Source: Gemmatimonadota bacterium (lineage in GTDB: Bacteria > Gemmatimonadota > Gemmatimonadetes > Longimicrobiales > Gaopeijiaceae). From it: 64,000 nucleotides of DNA. Shown piece after piece: positions 35,701 to 45,076 of the stretch. Under the pieces are notes generated by a model that was not told the origin of the DNA, searched no databases, and was given only the letters and a program-made list of their open reading frames with translations. Made by a program: the position numbers and the translations under genes. Position 1 is the first letter of the stretch, and the number at the start of each line of letters is the position of its first letter. The stretch spans positions 1 through 64,000 of the forward strand of contig JACQVF010000072.1 of the NCBI GenBank assembly GCA_016209885.1, written 5' to 3'.

Positions 35701-37493
35701 CCGACGCCGAGCGCACCACGGGACGCACCCGTATGGTCGGCGGCCTGCGGGCCGCCGATGCCGGAGCCCGGCTCCGCCTCGCCGGCTGGGTCCACCGCCG
35801 GCGCGACCTTGGCGGGCTCATCTTCGTGGACCTGCGCGACCGGTCCGGCCTCGTCCAGATCTCGTTCGGTCCCGAGTGGACGAACGCCGAGGGGATCGCG
35901 TTCGCCCAGGAGCTGGGCTCCGAGGACGTCATCACCGTCGAGGGCGTGGTCACGCTCCGGCCCGAGAAGGCCAGGAATCCAGAGATCGCCACGGGCGACG
36001 TCGAGGTCCGCGTCCACACGCTCGCGCGCCTGTCCAGGGCGGAGACCCCGGCGATCCCGGTGGCCCGCGCGCCAAACGAGGAGTTGCCCGCCGAGGAGCT
36101 TCGGCTGCGCCACCGCCCGCTCGATCTCCGGCGCCCGGAGCTCCAGCGCAACCTCATCCTGCGCCACCGGCTGGCCCTCGCCACGCGGCGTTACTTCGAC
36201 AGCCTCGGCTTCCTCGAGATCGAGACGCCGATCCTCACGAAGCGGACTCCGGAGGGCGCTCGGGATTACCTGGTGCCCAGCCGGATCCACCGTGGGGAGT
36301 TCTACGCGCTGCCTCAGAGCCCACAGCTCTACAAGCAGATCCTCATGGTGGCGGGCCTCGACCGCTACTTCCAGATCGCCCGGTGCTTCCGCGACGAGGA
36401 CCTGAGAGCGGACCGCCAGCCGGAGTTCACACAGATCGATGTCGAAGCTTCCTTCGTGGAACAGGACGACATCCTGGGCTGGACGGAGGGGCTCATGGCC
36501 GTGCTCGCCCGCGAGGCCGGGCTCGAGGCAGAACCACCCTTCCCGCGGCTGCGCTACCCGGACGCCATGGAACGCTTCGGGAGCGACCGGCCAGACCTGC
36601 GCTACGAGCTCGAGATCCAGGACTGGACGCGCCCCCTCGCTGCCCTCGACTTCCCGCCTCTGCGCGCCGCGGTGGCCGACGGCGGCCGCATTCGCGGGAT
36701 CCGCGTGACCGGCGGTGCCAGAGCGAGCCGGCGGACCCTCGACGAGCTCGCGGAGACCGCCAAGACAGCCGGTGCGCCCGGGCTCCTGTGGGTGAAGAAG
36801 AACGACGGCCAGCCCTCGGGCCCCCTGGCTCGCACCATGACCGCGGGCAGCCTCGAGGCCCTCGGCCTCGCCGATGGCGATCTCGCACTTGCAGTGGCCG
36901 GCACCGACCGCGTCACTTCGCCCGCCCTCGCCGCCGTACGCCTCGCCGCAGCCCGCGCGCTCAAGCTGCCGGCGACGCGGCCCCACGCCTGGCTCTGGAT
37001 CGTCGAGTTCCCGCTCTTCGAGGTGACGGACGGCGGCGCACTGGCACCCTCGAACCACCCGTTCACTCGCCCGTGGGTCGAGGACCTGGAGCGCCTGGAG
37101 ACAGATCCGCTCTCGGTTCGCAGCTTCGCGTACGATGTCGTATACAATGGAACGGAGCTCGGGGGCGGCAGCCTGAGGATCCACGACGCGGCGCTGCAGC
37201 GGCGGGTCCTGCGGGTCCTCGGGGTCGGTGATCGGGAGATCGACGCGAAGTTCGGCTTCCTGCTGGAGGCGTTGCGGTCGGGCGCGCCGCCGCACGGCGG
37301 GATCGCGCTGGGACTCGACCGCATCGTGATGCAGTTCGGTGGGGCCGGGAGCCTCCGGGACGTGATCGCGTTCCCGAAGACGACGGCGGCCCGGGCGCTC
37401 TTCGAGCGTGCGCCTTCGCCTGTGACGCCGGAGGAGCTGGCGGATCTGCATCTCCGACGGGCAGAGGATGCACCAGGGGTGGATTTGGGCTAG
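35697..37493 (+). CDS. aspS: aspartate-tRNA ligase, bacterial type
   Basis: 598 residues, with the bacterial GAD insertion. N-terminal OB-fold anticodon domain (LRLAGWVHRRRDLGGLIFVDLRDRSGLVQ), class II motif 2 FRDEDLRADRQPEFTQID, SPQLYKQILMVAGLDRYFQIARCF and motif 3 GIALGLDRIVMQFGGAGSLRDVIAFPKT. Residue 38 is Leu (RRRDLGG); in characterised bacterial enzymes Leu here goes with Asp-specific charging, His with non-discriminating enzymes. That suggests a discriminating AspRS, although gatCAB could still exist elsewhere. Confidence 0.95.
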   Translation: MTDAERTTGRTRMVGGLRAADAGARLRLAGWVHRRRDLGGLIFVDLRDRSGLVQISFGPEWTNAEGIAFAQELGSEDVITVEGVVTLRPEKARNPEIATGDVEVRVHTLARLSRAETPAIPVARAPNEELPAEELRLRHRPLDLRRPELQRNLILRHRLALATRRYFDSLGFLEIETPILTKRTPEGARDYLVPSRIHRGEFYALPQSPQLYKQILMVAGLDRYFQIARCFRDEDLRADRQPEFTQIDVEASFVEQDDILGWTEGLMAVLAREAGLEAEPPFPRLRYPDAMERFGSDRPDLRYELEIQDWTRPLAALDFPPLRAAVADGGRIRGIRVTGGARASRRTLDELAETAKTAGAPGLLWVKKNDGQPSGPLARTMTAGSLEALGLADGDLALAVAGTDRVTSPALAAVRLAAARALKLPATRPHAWLWIVEFPLFEVTDGGALAPSNHPFTRPWVEDLERLETDPLSVRSFAYDVVYNGTELGGGSLRIHDAALQRRVLRVLGVGDREIDAKFGFLLEALRSGAPPHGGIALGLDRIVMQFGGAGSLRDVIAFPKTTAARALFERAPSPVTPEELADLHLRRAEDAPGVDLG

Positions 37494-37532
37494 GGCCGCG
37501 GTGGGATCGGGGGTCTACCACGCGGGTACTGA

Positions 37533-38516
37533 ATGGCGAACGTGCAGAATACGATCGTCGAGCACAGGCTGAGTGCCGAGGGGGCGGACCCCCTGCTCCT
37601 GGCGGGCGTGAACGATGCGAACGTGCAGGAGCTCGCCCGCCTCGGCGGCTGCCGGGCGATCCTGCGCGGGGATCATCTGATCCTGTCGGGCGAACTGGCG
37701 GCGGTCGAGCGGTGCGTCCCGGTCGCGCAGCACATGATCGAGCTGGCGCGCCTGAGGGTCCCGTTCGATGCGTCGGATATCGCCCGCTTCGTCGAGGACC
37801 GGGGGGCGGCGGGCGAGGAAGGCGCGGTCTATCGGCGGGAGGCGCATCGCATCGCGCTCCCCGGTTCCCGCAAAGTCATCACGCCGAAGTCTGAAGGTCA
37901 GCGGGAGTATCTGGACGCGATGGCGACCCACGACATCGTGGTGAGCATCGGTCCGGCGGGGACCGGGAAGACCTATCTCGCCGTCGCCTCTGCGGTGGAC
38001 GCGCTGTACAAGAAGAAGGTGCGGCGCATCATTCTGGCGCGTCCGGCGGTGGAGGCGGGTGAGAGCCTGGGGTTCCTGCCCGGCGATCTCCAAGAGAAGG
38101 TGGATCCGTATCTGCGTCCGCTCTACGACGCCCTGGAAGACATGATGCCGGCGGAGCGCGTGCGTCGTGCCCTCGAGGCCGGGACGATGGAGATCGCGCC
38201 ACTGGCCTACATGCGAGGGCGCACGCTCTCCGATGCGGTGGTCATCCTGGATGAGGCGCAGAACGCGACGACCATGCAGATGAAGATGTTTCTGACCCGG
38301 CTCGGGCTGAACTCTCGGACGGTGATCACCGGCGACAAGACCCAGATCGATCTGATGCGCCGGGAGGAGTCGGGGCTTCTCGAGATCGAGCGGATTCTCA
38401 GGGGGATCGAGGGCATCGCGTTCGTGTACCTGGAGGCCGCGGACGTGATCCGCCACCGGCTCGTGAAGGACATCATTCGCGCCTACGAGTCGGCATTCGG
38501 GGAGGAGAGCGGGTGA
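37533..38516 (+). CDS. ybeZ: PhoH family ATPase (YbeZ-like)
   Basis: 327 residues. An N-terminal KH-like/RNA-binding-type extension (AILRGDHLILSGE) is followed by the PhoH P-loop domain: VSIGPAGTGKTYLAVASAV (Walker A, ~residue 135), ARPAVEAGESLGFLPGDLQEKVDPYLRPLYDAL and VILDEAQNATTMQMKMFLTR (Walker B). Neighbouring ybeY suggests a role with YbeY in rRNA maturation and ribosome quality control, as in many bacteria. It overlaps the 7TM-HD gene by 4 bp. Confidence 0.92.
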   Translation: MANVQNTIVEHRLSAEGADPLLLAGVNDANVQELARLGGCRAILRGDHLILSGELAAVERCVPVAQHMIELARLRVPFDASDIARFVEDRGAAGEEGAVYRREAHRIALPGSRKVITPKSEGQREYLDAMATHDIVVSIGPAGTGKTYLAVASAVDALYKKKVRRIILARPAVEAGESLGFLPGDLQEKVDPYLRPLYDALEDMMPAERVRRALEAGTMEIAPLAYMRGRTLSDAVVILDEAQNATTMQMKMFLTRLGLNSRTVITGDKTQIDLMRREESGLLEIERILRGIEGIAFVYLEAADVIRHRLVKDIIRAYESAFGEESG

Positions 38517-40756
38517 GTCACGGCCCGGATCGCATGGGTGGGCCTCCATGGGCGTTTCTGTCGAGGCCGCCGCAGCGTCGCTGGCCGGACGCCGCCTTTC
38601 ACCACGGGGCGCGCATCCTGCTCCTGGTCGTGGTGGCCCTCGTCATCACCGCGCTGTTCCCGGCCGAGCGCCGAGCGCCCCGTGTGAGCCGCTACACGCT
38701 GGGGATGGTGGCGGCAGAAGACATCCTCGCCGAGTTCGCGTTCGCGATCCCGAAGTCCGAGGAGGAGCTGGAACGAGACCGGCGCGAGGCGGTCGCGCTG
38801 GTGCCGCCCACCTTCGATCACGAGCCGCAGGTCGCCGATTCCGTGCGGGTGCGCCTGGAGCGCTTCTTCGCCGAGTTGGAGCGCGCCGTGTCCGCGAGCC
38901 AGCGCGGCAGCGACTCGGTTAGGGCCGTGCTGGACCGGTACGGGGTTCCGGCGTCCGAGTCCCAGGTCGCGCTGCTCTCCGGCCGGGACGGCCGGCAGCT
39001 CCTCTCCAGGTCGACGCTTCGGTCGGTGATGGAGATTCTGCCGCACGGCGCCGTGAATGCGACGGACGCGGAGCTGATCACCACGGACCGGGTGGCCGTG
39101 CGCGATCGCGGTGAGGAGCGGCTCGTGCCACGCGACTCGGTGGTCACGGTGCGGGATTTCTATCGGCAGGCGAGCCGCCTCCTGCCGGCTTCGGCGCCCC
39201 CCGACCTGGTGGAGCTCCAGCGCCTCGTGCTCATCCGCTTTTTCGCGCCGACGTACGTGCTGGAGGCGGCGGCGACGGAGGCGGACTGGCGGGCGGCGCG
39301 GGCGTCTGTGCCGACGGTGACGGGATACGTGCTGCAGGGCGAAGCGATCATCAAGGCACACGAGCAGATCGGCGAGCGCGAGCTCGAGCGGCTGAATGCG
39401 TACCAGCGCGAGCTCGAGCGCCGGGGGCTCGTCCGGGAGGCCGGGGTGGATGTGGGGTGGCTCGCTGGACACGGGTTGCTCATGCTGCTCGTGCTCGCGG
39501 TCTTCGGGCTGCACGTGTTCTTCTTCCGGCCGGACATCTACGGAAACTTCCGCTGGGTGCTGCTCTTCGCGCTGCTCACCCTGGCGTACGCGGCGGCCGC
39601 GTCGCTCATCGCGCACCGCGGCTATCGCGCGGAGCTGATCCCCATCGCCTTCGTGTCGCTCGCCGTCGCCATGCTCTGGGACGGCCGCATCTCGCTCATC
39701 TTCAGCCTGGTGCTCGGGATCCTCGTGGGCGCGCAGACTCCGTTCTTCGACTTTCCGGCGCTTGCGACGACGATCACGGGCGGCGCCGCGGCGGCGCTCA
39801 GCGTGCGGGTTGTGCGGCGGCGCGCCCAGGCCTGGGTCTTCAGCGCCATGATCACGGCGGCGTACGCCGCCGTGATCCTCGCGCTCGCTCTCATACTGAA
39901 GCGGCCTGTCACGGAAATGCTCTGGTCCTGTCTGTTCGGCGCCATCAGCGCCACGGGCAGCGCCATGCTCGCCATGGGCTTCATGCCCGTGTTCGAGTGG
40001 TTCACCCGCATCACGACGGACCAGACGCTGCTGGAGTGGGCGGATCCGAACCGGTCGCTGCTCAAGCGGCTGGCGCTCGAGGCACCGGGCACCTACGCCC
40101 ACACGATCAACGTGGCGAACCTCGCGGAGTCCGCCACGAACGTCATCGGCGGCAACGGGCTCCTGGCGCGGGTGGGCGTCTACTACCACGACATTGGGAA
40201 GGTGCTGCGCCCCCAGTACTTCGTGGAGAACCAGCCGCTCGGGCGGAACCCGCACGACAAGCTGAAGCCGGCGACCTCGGCGGCGATCGTGCGCGAGCAC
40301 GTGGTGGAAGGGCTCAACCTGGCGAGGGAGGCCAAGCTGCCCGCTGCCCTCGCCGCGTTCATCGCCGAGCACCATGGGACCCAGCCCATCAGCTTCTTCT
40401 ATGAGAGGGCCCAGGAGGAGGGCGAGGACGCGATAAACCCGCAGGACTTCGCGTACCCGGGTCCGAAGCCGCAGACGAAGGAGACGGCCATCGCCATGCT
40501 CGCCGACTCTGTGGAATCGGCGGCCCGCGTGCTCCAGGACCCTACGTCCGAACGCATCCACGCTCTGGTGGACCGCATCGTGGACGACCGCATCGCCTCC
40601 GGGCAACTCGATCGGGCGCCCCTCACCCTGGCCGAGATCGCCAGGATCAAAGCGCAGTTCGTCAAGGTGATCGCCGGGATGCACCACCAGCGCCTCGACT
40701 ACCCGACGACTCAGGACCTCACGGAGAGCCCCGCGCCTGCCGAGGCGGTCTCCTGA
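38513..40756 (+). CDS. 7TM receptor with intracellular HD hydrolase (PgpH-like)
   Basis: 747 residues. An N-terminal membrane segment (ILLLVVVALVITALF) is followed by a large extracytoplasmic domain (~50-310; SKSEEELERDRREAVALVPP-like). Seven or so transmembrane helices follow (~320-500; GLLMLLVLAVFGLHVFFF, SLIFSLVLGILVGAQTPFF, SAMITAAYAAVILALALIL). The C-terminal HD domain has PGTYAHTINVANLAE, VYYHDIGKV, REHVVEGLNLAREAKLP and FIAEHHGTQPISFFY, with the expected metal ligands. The Listeria PgpH of this architecture degrades cyclic di-AMP; that activity here is inferred. GTG start overlaps ybeZ by 4 bp. Confidence 0.88.
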   Translation: MSHGPDRMGGPPWAFLSRPPQRRWPDAAFHHGARILLLVVVALVITALFPAERRAPRVSRYTLGMVAAEDILAEFAFAIPKSEEELERDRREAVALVPPTFDHEPQVADSVRVRLERFFAELERAVSASQRGSDSVRAVLDRYGVPASESQVALLSGRDGRQLLSRSTLRSVMEILPHGAVNATDAELITTDRVAVRDRGEERLVPRDSVVTVRDFYRQASRLLPASAPPDLVELQRLVLIRFFAPTYVLEAAATEADWRAARASVPTVTGYVLQGEAIIKAHEQIGERELERLNAYQRELERRGLVREAGVDVGWLAGHGLLMLLVLAVFGLHVFFFRPDIYGNFRWVLLFALLTLAYAAAASLIAHRGYRAELIPIAFVSLAVAMLWDGRISLIFSLVLGILVGAQTPFFDFPALATTITGGAAAALSVRVVRRRAQAWVFSAMITAAYAAVILALALILKRPVTEMLWSCLFGAISATGSAMLAMGFMPVFEWFTRITTDQTLLEWADPNRSLLKRLALEAPGTYAHTINVANLAESATNVIGGNGLLARVGVYYHDIGKVLRPQYFVENQPLGRNPHDKLKPATSAAIVREHVVEGLNLAREAKLPAALAAFIAEHHGTQPISFFYERAQEEGEDAINPQDFAYPGPKPQTKETAIAMLADSVESAARVLQDPTSERIHALVDRIVDDRIASGQLDRAPLTLAEIARIKAQFVKVIAGMHHQRLDYPTTQDLTESPAPAEAVS

Positions 40757-40764
40757 GGGACCGC

Positions 40765-41196
40765 TTGATCACGGTCCACGTCAACGGTCCGCCGCTGCGC
40801 CGCGTTCCGAAGGCGCTCATCCGCCGGGCCGTCGCGTCTACGCTCCGAGCAGAGCGCTGTCGGGACGGCGAGGTGTCGGTGACGCTGGTGGACGACCGGA
40901 CTATCGCCCTGCTGAATCGCCGCTATCTGAGACGCCGGGGGCCCACGGACGTGATTGCGTTTGCCCTTCACGAGCCGGGAGCGCCCGTGCTCGGCGACGT
41001 GTACATCGGGGTTGACCAGGCGATGCGGCAGGCGGCGGAGCTGGGCGTGGCGCCGCACGAGGAGTTGGTCCGCCTGGCCGTCCATGGCGTGCTGCACGTT
41101 CTGGGCTACGATCATCCGGAGGGTGCGGAGCGCGAGGAGAGCCAGATGGCCCGGCGCCAGGAGGTGCTGGTGAGGCGCGTGATGGGTGGGCGGTGA
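40765..41196 (+). CDS. ybeY: endoribonuclease YbeY (rRNA maturation factor)
   Basis: 143 residues. The zinc-binding motif HGVLHVLGYDHP is intact, preceded by TDVIAFALHEPGAPVLGDVYI, the usual family pattern. TTG at 40765 is the apparent start (TGAGGGA 4-10 bases upstream). YbeY acts in 16S rRNA 3' processing and 70S quality control. It lies 8 bases after the 7TM-HD gene, in the widespread ybeZ-HDIG-ybeY arrangement. Confidence 0.93.
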   Translation: MITVHVNGPPLRRVPKALIRRAVASTLRAERCRDGEVSVTLVDDRTIALLNRRYLRRRGPTDVIAFALHEPGAPVLGDVYIGVDQAMRQAAELGVAPHEELVRLAVHGVLHVLGYDHPEGAEREESQMARRQEVLVRRVMGGR

Positions 41197-41289
41197 ACCG
41201 CCGCCCCTCAGCCTTCGCTTCAAGACTGTCCGGAGGGCGCGGCCGTTCGCGCCTTCCTTTTTTCGAAGAGGAGTACAAGGAGGAGTACC

Positions 41290-41988
41290 ATGACTGCGCG
41301 CGGCGGATCGCGCCTTCGCCTGCTCCGGCGGTACTTGCTGGAGGGGCTGGCGGTGGTGGGCCCCATCGGGTTGACCGTCATCGTGTTGCGGTGGATTTTC
41401 GTGCAGCTGGACGGCATCCTGGGCGAGTTCCTGTACGCGGTGCTTGGCCGACCGATTCCGGGCCTCGGCCTCGCCGCGTTGCTCCTGCTCCTCCTGGGGA
41501 TGGGATGGGTGACGCACCGGGCGGTGGGCGCGCGTCTCGTGAGCGCCTGGGACGAGTTCCTCAACCGGCTCCCCCTGGCCCGTAGCGTCTACCGTGCGTC
41601 CCGGCAGGTGGTGCGCAGCTTGCTGGGCCAGGAGCGCTACGCGTTTCAGGAGGTTGTGCTCTTCGAGTATCCGAGCGTCGGCCGTTGGGCGCTGGGCATG
41701 ATCACGGGGATCGCCCCCAGGGTCGCCTCGGAACGGTTCGGTGAGGAGGCGGTGACGGTCTACATGCCGACGGCGCCCAACCCCATGTCCGGGTACCTTG
41801 CGATCGTTCCCCGCTCCTCGCTCATCCCCTTGCCAGTCTCGGTGGAGGAGGCGTTCACCTATGTCGTCTCGTGCGGCGCGGTGTCCGCGGAGCGCGTCGC
41901 CGAGGATCTGGCCAGGTCAGCGCCGGGCCTCGCGTCCGCAGCGGTGCTGACGAACTTGACTAACCCGACGAGTCCGGGAGAGCCATGA
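41290..41988 (+). CDS. DUF502 membrane protein
   Basis: 232 residues. ATG 41290 is preceded by AAGGAGGAG. Two N-terminal hydrophobic helices (VVGPIGLTVIVLRWIFVQL and LGLAALLLLLLGMGWVTH) and a soluble C-terminal part with ARSVYRASRQVV, VVLFEYPSVGRWALGMITG and VYMPTAPNPMSGYLAIVPRSSL match DUF502, also widespread in plants, where members were linked to stomatal or membrane trafficking roles. Bacterial function unknown. It overlaps mgtE by 4 bp. Confidence 0.85.
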   Translation: MTARGGSRLRLLRRYLLEGLAVVGPIGLTVIVLRWIFVQLDGILGEFLYAVLGRPIPGLGLAALLLLLLGMGWVTHRAVGARLVSAWDEFLNRLPLARSVYRASRQVVRSLLGQERYAFQEVVLFEYPSVGRWALGMITGIAPRVASERFGEEAVTVYMPTAPNPMSGYLAIVPRSSLIPLPVSVEEAFTYVVSCGAVSAERVAEDLARSAPGLASAAVLTNLTNPTSPGEP

Positions 41989-43355
41989 GCCAGAGCGCCC
42001 CTCGCGAGACCGGGAAGCGCGACAACGCGGAGGCCTTGGCGCGGCTCCGCGAGGTCCTTGCCTCCGGCGACGAGGCGCGGATCGCCGCGTCCGTCGCGGC
42101 GTTCCACCCCAGCGACCTGGCGGACCTCATCGAGTCGCTGGGCGACGATGAGCGGGTGGCCATGCTGAGCGCGCTCCCCGCGGGCGTCGCCTCGGAGGCG
42201 CTCGTCGAGATGGAGGAGGAGGAGCACCCCGAGGAGATTCTGGTCGCACTGGCGCCCCGGAAGCGTGCCGAGCTGCTTCAGCAGCTGCCCGCGGACGACG
42301 CGGTCGATCTCATCGCCGACCTGGACCCCGAGGAACGGGCGCAGCTCCTGGCGGAGCTGCCGGTCGAGGAGGCGGGCGAGCTCAGGGACCTGCTCCTCTA
42401 CGGGGAGGACACGGCCGGCGGCCTCATGACCACGGAGCTCGTCGCCGTGCCTCACCACCTGAAGGCCGCGCAGGCGATCGGCGAGGTGCGTCGCCAGGGA
42501 CGCGAGGTGGAGGCGTTCTACAACGTCTTCGTAGTGGACGAGCAGCGGCGGCTGCTGGGCACCGTGCCCCTCGATGACCTGATCCTGGCGGATCCGGAAC
42601 GGCCGGTGGCGGAGCTGGTCGTGCCGCCGCTGGCCACTGTGCTCCCCAGCATGGACCAGGAGGAAGTTGGCCGGCTCATGAGCCGCTACAACCTGGTGAG
42701 CGTCCCGGTCGTACTGGAGGGCGGTCGGCTCGTGGGCCGCATTACCTTCGACGACGTGATCGACGTGCTGGAGGAGGAGCAGACGGAGGATATCTTCCGG
42801 CTCGCTGGGCTGTACGAGGAGGAGGTTCGCGGCGAGTGGAGCGATGCGGTGCGCGGCCGGCTGCCCTGGCTCTTCCTGAACCTTCTCACGGCGATCCTGG
42901 CGGCCTCCGTCGTCTATCTCTTCTCCAGCACGATCCAGCAGGCGGTGATCCTGGCGGCGATCATGCCGATCATCGCGGGGATGGGCGGGAACGCCGGTAC
43001 GCAGGCGCTCGCGGTGACGGTACGCCGGATCGCGCTGTCCGGCAAGGCGATGCCGGGCCGCTGGCGTGTGGTCGTGAAGGAGGTCGTGGTGGGCATGGTG
43101 AATGGGGCGGCCCTGGGGGCGCTCACCGCGGCGCTGAGCGTGGTGGTGGGCGGCCATGCGACCCTGGGGCTCGTCGTGCTCCTGGCCATGTGGGGGAATA
43201 TCCTGGTAGCGGGCTTCGCCGGGTCGTTCGTCCCGCTGCTCCTCGACCGGCTCGGCATCGATCCGGCGGTGGCCTCCTCCATCTTCGTGACCACGTTCAC
43301 GGACCTCTGCGGCTTCCTGCTCCTGCTGGGCCTGGGGTCGGCGATCCTCCTGTGA
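41985..43355 (+). CDS. mgtE: magnesium transporter MgtE
   Basis: 456 residues, full length. The N-terminal superhelical domain (~1-135; DLADLIESLGDDERVAMLSALP, RAELLQQLPADDAVDLIADLDPEER) and two CBS domains (~140-265; MTTELVAVPHHLKAAQAIGEV, VVLEGGRLVGRITFDDVIDVL) gate the channel. The five-helix membrane domain carries the Mg2+-selective signature (IAGMGGNAGTQALAVTVR) and the Asp at FVTTFTDLCGF. Imports Mg2+/Co2+. It overlaps the DUF502 gene by 4 bp. Confidence 0.95.
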   Translation: MSQSAPRETGKRDNAEALARLREVLASGDEARIAASVAAFHPSDLADLIESLGDDERVAMLSALPAGVASEALVEMEEEEHPEEILVALAPRKRAELLQQLPADDAVDLIADLDPEERAQLLAELPVEEAGELRDLLLYGEDTAGGLMTTELVAVPHHLKAAQAIGEVRRQGREVEAFYNVFVVDEQRRLLGTVPLDDLILADPERPVAELVVPPLATVLPSMDQEEVGRLMSRYNLVSVPVVLEGGRLVGRITFDDVIDVLEEEQTEDIFRLAGLYEEEVRGEWSDAVRGRLPWLFLNLLTAILAASVVYLFSSTIQQAVILAAIMPIIAGMGGNAGTQALAVTVRRIALSGKAMPGRWRVVVKEVVVGMVNGAALGALTAALSVVVGGHATLGLVVLLAMWGNILVAGFAGSFVPLLLDRLGIDPAVASSIFVTTFTDLCGFLLLLGLGSAILL

Positions 43356-43404
43356 GTCGGCCGGCGACGGAGGGCACGGGCAACGCGGAGCGGAGGGCCT
43401 TCGC

Positions 43405-45072
43405 GTGAGACAGTGGAAGAGAAGTCTGGCCGTCTTCTTCACTCTGGCGCCGTTCGTCCTGGGCTTTCTCCGTGACCGGCGGCGTTGGCTGATCGTGGGT
43501 CGGCCGGCGAACCGGACGCCGGAGCACCACCAGCGGCGCGCGGAGCGCTTGACCGGCGCGCTGGCGCGGCTCGGCCCCTCGTTCATCAAGCTGGCGCAGC
43601 TCTTCAGCGCCCGCGCGGACATCCTGCCGGAGCCCTATCTCTCCACGATCAGCCGGCTCCAGGACCGGGTTCCACCGCATCTGCCGGAGTCGATCATCGG
43701 GGTCATCGAGCACGAGCTCGGCCGCCCGCTCTCCGAGGTGTTCAGCGAGTTCGATCCTGAGGCCGTCGCCGCCGCGAGCCTCGGGCAGGTGCACCGAGCG
43801 CGACATGGCGGGCGCGACGTGGTCGTCAAGGTGCTGCGGCCGGGCGTAGAGGCGACGATCGCCCTCGACCTGGACATCTCCTTCCGCATCCTCTTCTGGC
43901 TGAACGTGCTCTTTCCGACCCACCACGTGCGCGCTCTCACCAACGTCGTGCGGGAGTTCAGCGTGAAGGTGCGCGAGGAGATGGACTTCCGGCAGGAGGC
44001 GGCGAACCTGGAACAGTTCCGCGGCCACTTCAGCGGCGAACGCGGCGTTCAGGCACCGGAGGTGCTCCATCCGCTCACGACCCGCCGCGTGCTCGTCCTC
44101 GAGCACCGGGCCGGCACGAAGGTGGACGCCCTGCACGAGCGCTTCGCCCGGGGCGAGCTCGATCTGGACCGCATGATGGAGCGCCTGACGACCGTCTACC
44201 TGCGCATGATGATGATCGACGGCTTCCTGCACGCCGATCCGCACCCGGGCAACATCTTGGTGGAGCGGAACGGCACGATCGTGCTCCTGGACTGGGGGAT
44301 GATCTTGCGCGTGCCGCGCTGGACCCGGGAGACGATCCTGCGCATCGCCCTGGCGGTCGGCAAGGAGGACCTGGACGGCGTGATCGACGGGATGTACCGC
44401 CTCGGGATGATCAACCCCGAGGTCTCCCGCGGCGAGATTCGGGACGCAGCCGGCGAGATCCTGGCCGTCCTCGGGCGCGTACGGGAAACGGGTCGGCACC
44501 GGATCCAGCAGATCGTTCAGGACGTCCTGGACGCGTTCTATACGTGGCCGCTCATGCTGCCCCAGGAGCTCGTCTACCTGTTTCGGGCGGCCGCGCTGCT
44601 GGAAGGGATCGGCATCCGCTACGATCCGGACTTCGAGAGCCTCGAGCTCATGAGACGCGTGATCCGGCGGCTGCGCCCCGAGATCACGCGGAGCACGGCC
44701 AGGGAGCCGACGGAGATCGCCTTCGACCTGGTCGGCGAGGTGCGAAGCGCAGTGCGGGCGTCTCGCGACGTCATTCGCCGGGCCGAGCGCGAGGAGCTGC
44801 GCTTTCGGGTCCACCCCGCGGACGCCCTCCACCAGGAGCGGTTCTTCACGCTGCTCACGCGCCGGCTCCTTCTCGGCCTCTTCGCATTCGGCCTGGCGCT
44901 GGTCTCCTCGATCACGTTCCTCGCGTTCCGCAACCTCTGGCTCCTGCTGGCCGGCCTCCTCCTCTCGTTCGCGATGTTCGTCCTCGTTTACTTCATACCC
45001 ACGCACCTGTTGGAGAGCCCGCTGCGACACGCGCGAGGGCTCAGGCCGCCCGGGCGAGAGCAGGGAGGGTGA
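43405..45072 (+). CDS. AarF/UbiB/ABC1-type atypical kinase
   Basis: 555 residues with two C-terminal membrane helices (LLLGLFAFGLALVSSITFLAF, LLAGLLLSFAMFVLVYF). Motifs: the N-lobe loop AAASLGQVHRA (~145), catalytic HADPHPGNILV and VLLDWGM (~290-305). The family's KxGQ motif reads KLAQ (62-65), an Ala in place of Gly. UbiB proteins are needed for ubiquinone synthesis in some bacteria, but the family also has other lipid-related roles; a ubiquinone role is not assumed. GTG start 43405. Confidence 0.88.
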   Translation: MRQWKRSLAVFFTLAPFVLGFLRDRRRWLIVGRPANRTPEHHQRRAERLTGALARLGPSFIKLAQLFSARADILPEPYLSTISRLQDRVPPHLPESIIGVIEHELGRPLSEVFSEFDPEAVAAASLGQVHRARHGGRDVVVKVLRPGVEATIALDLDISFRILFWLNVLFPTHHVRALTNVVREFSVKVREEMDFRQEAANLEQFRGHFSGERGVQAPEVLHPLTTRRVLVLEHRAGTKVDALHERFARGELDLDRMMERLTTVYLRMMMIDGFLHADPHPGNILVERNGTIVLLDWGMILRVPRWTRETILRIALAVGKEDLDGVIDGMYRLGMINPEVSRGEIRDAAGEILAVLGRVRETGRHRIQQIVQDVLDAFYTWPLMLPQELVYLFRAAALLEGIGIRYDPDFESLELMRRVIRRLRPEITRSTAREPTEIAFDLVGEVRSAVRASRDVIRRAEREELRFRVHPADALHQERFFTLLTRRLLLGLFAFGLALVSSITFLAFRNLWLLLAGLLLSFAMFVLVYFIPTHLLESPLRHARGLRPPGREQGG

Positions 45073-45076
45073 GGGA

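Noticed and set aside
38483-40687. 734-codon open frame antisense to the 7TM-HD gene
   Set aside because: Composition is a His/Arg-rich mirror of the real gene; shadow.
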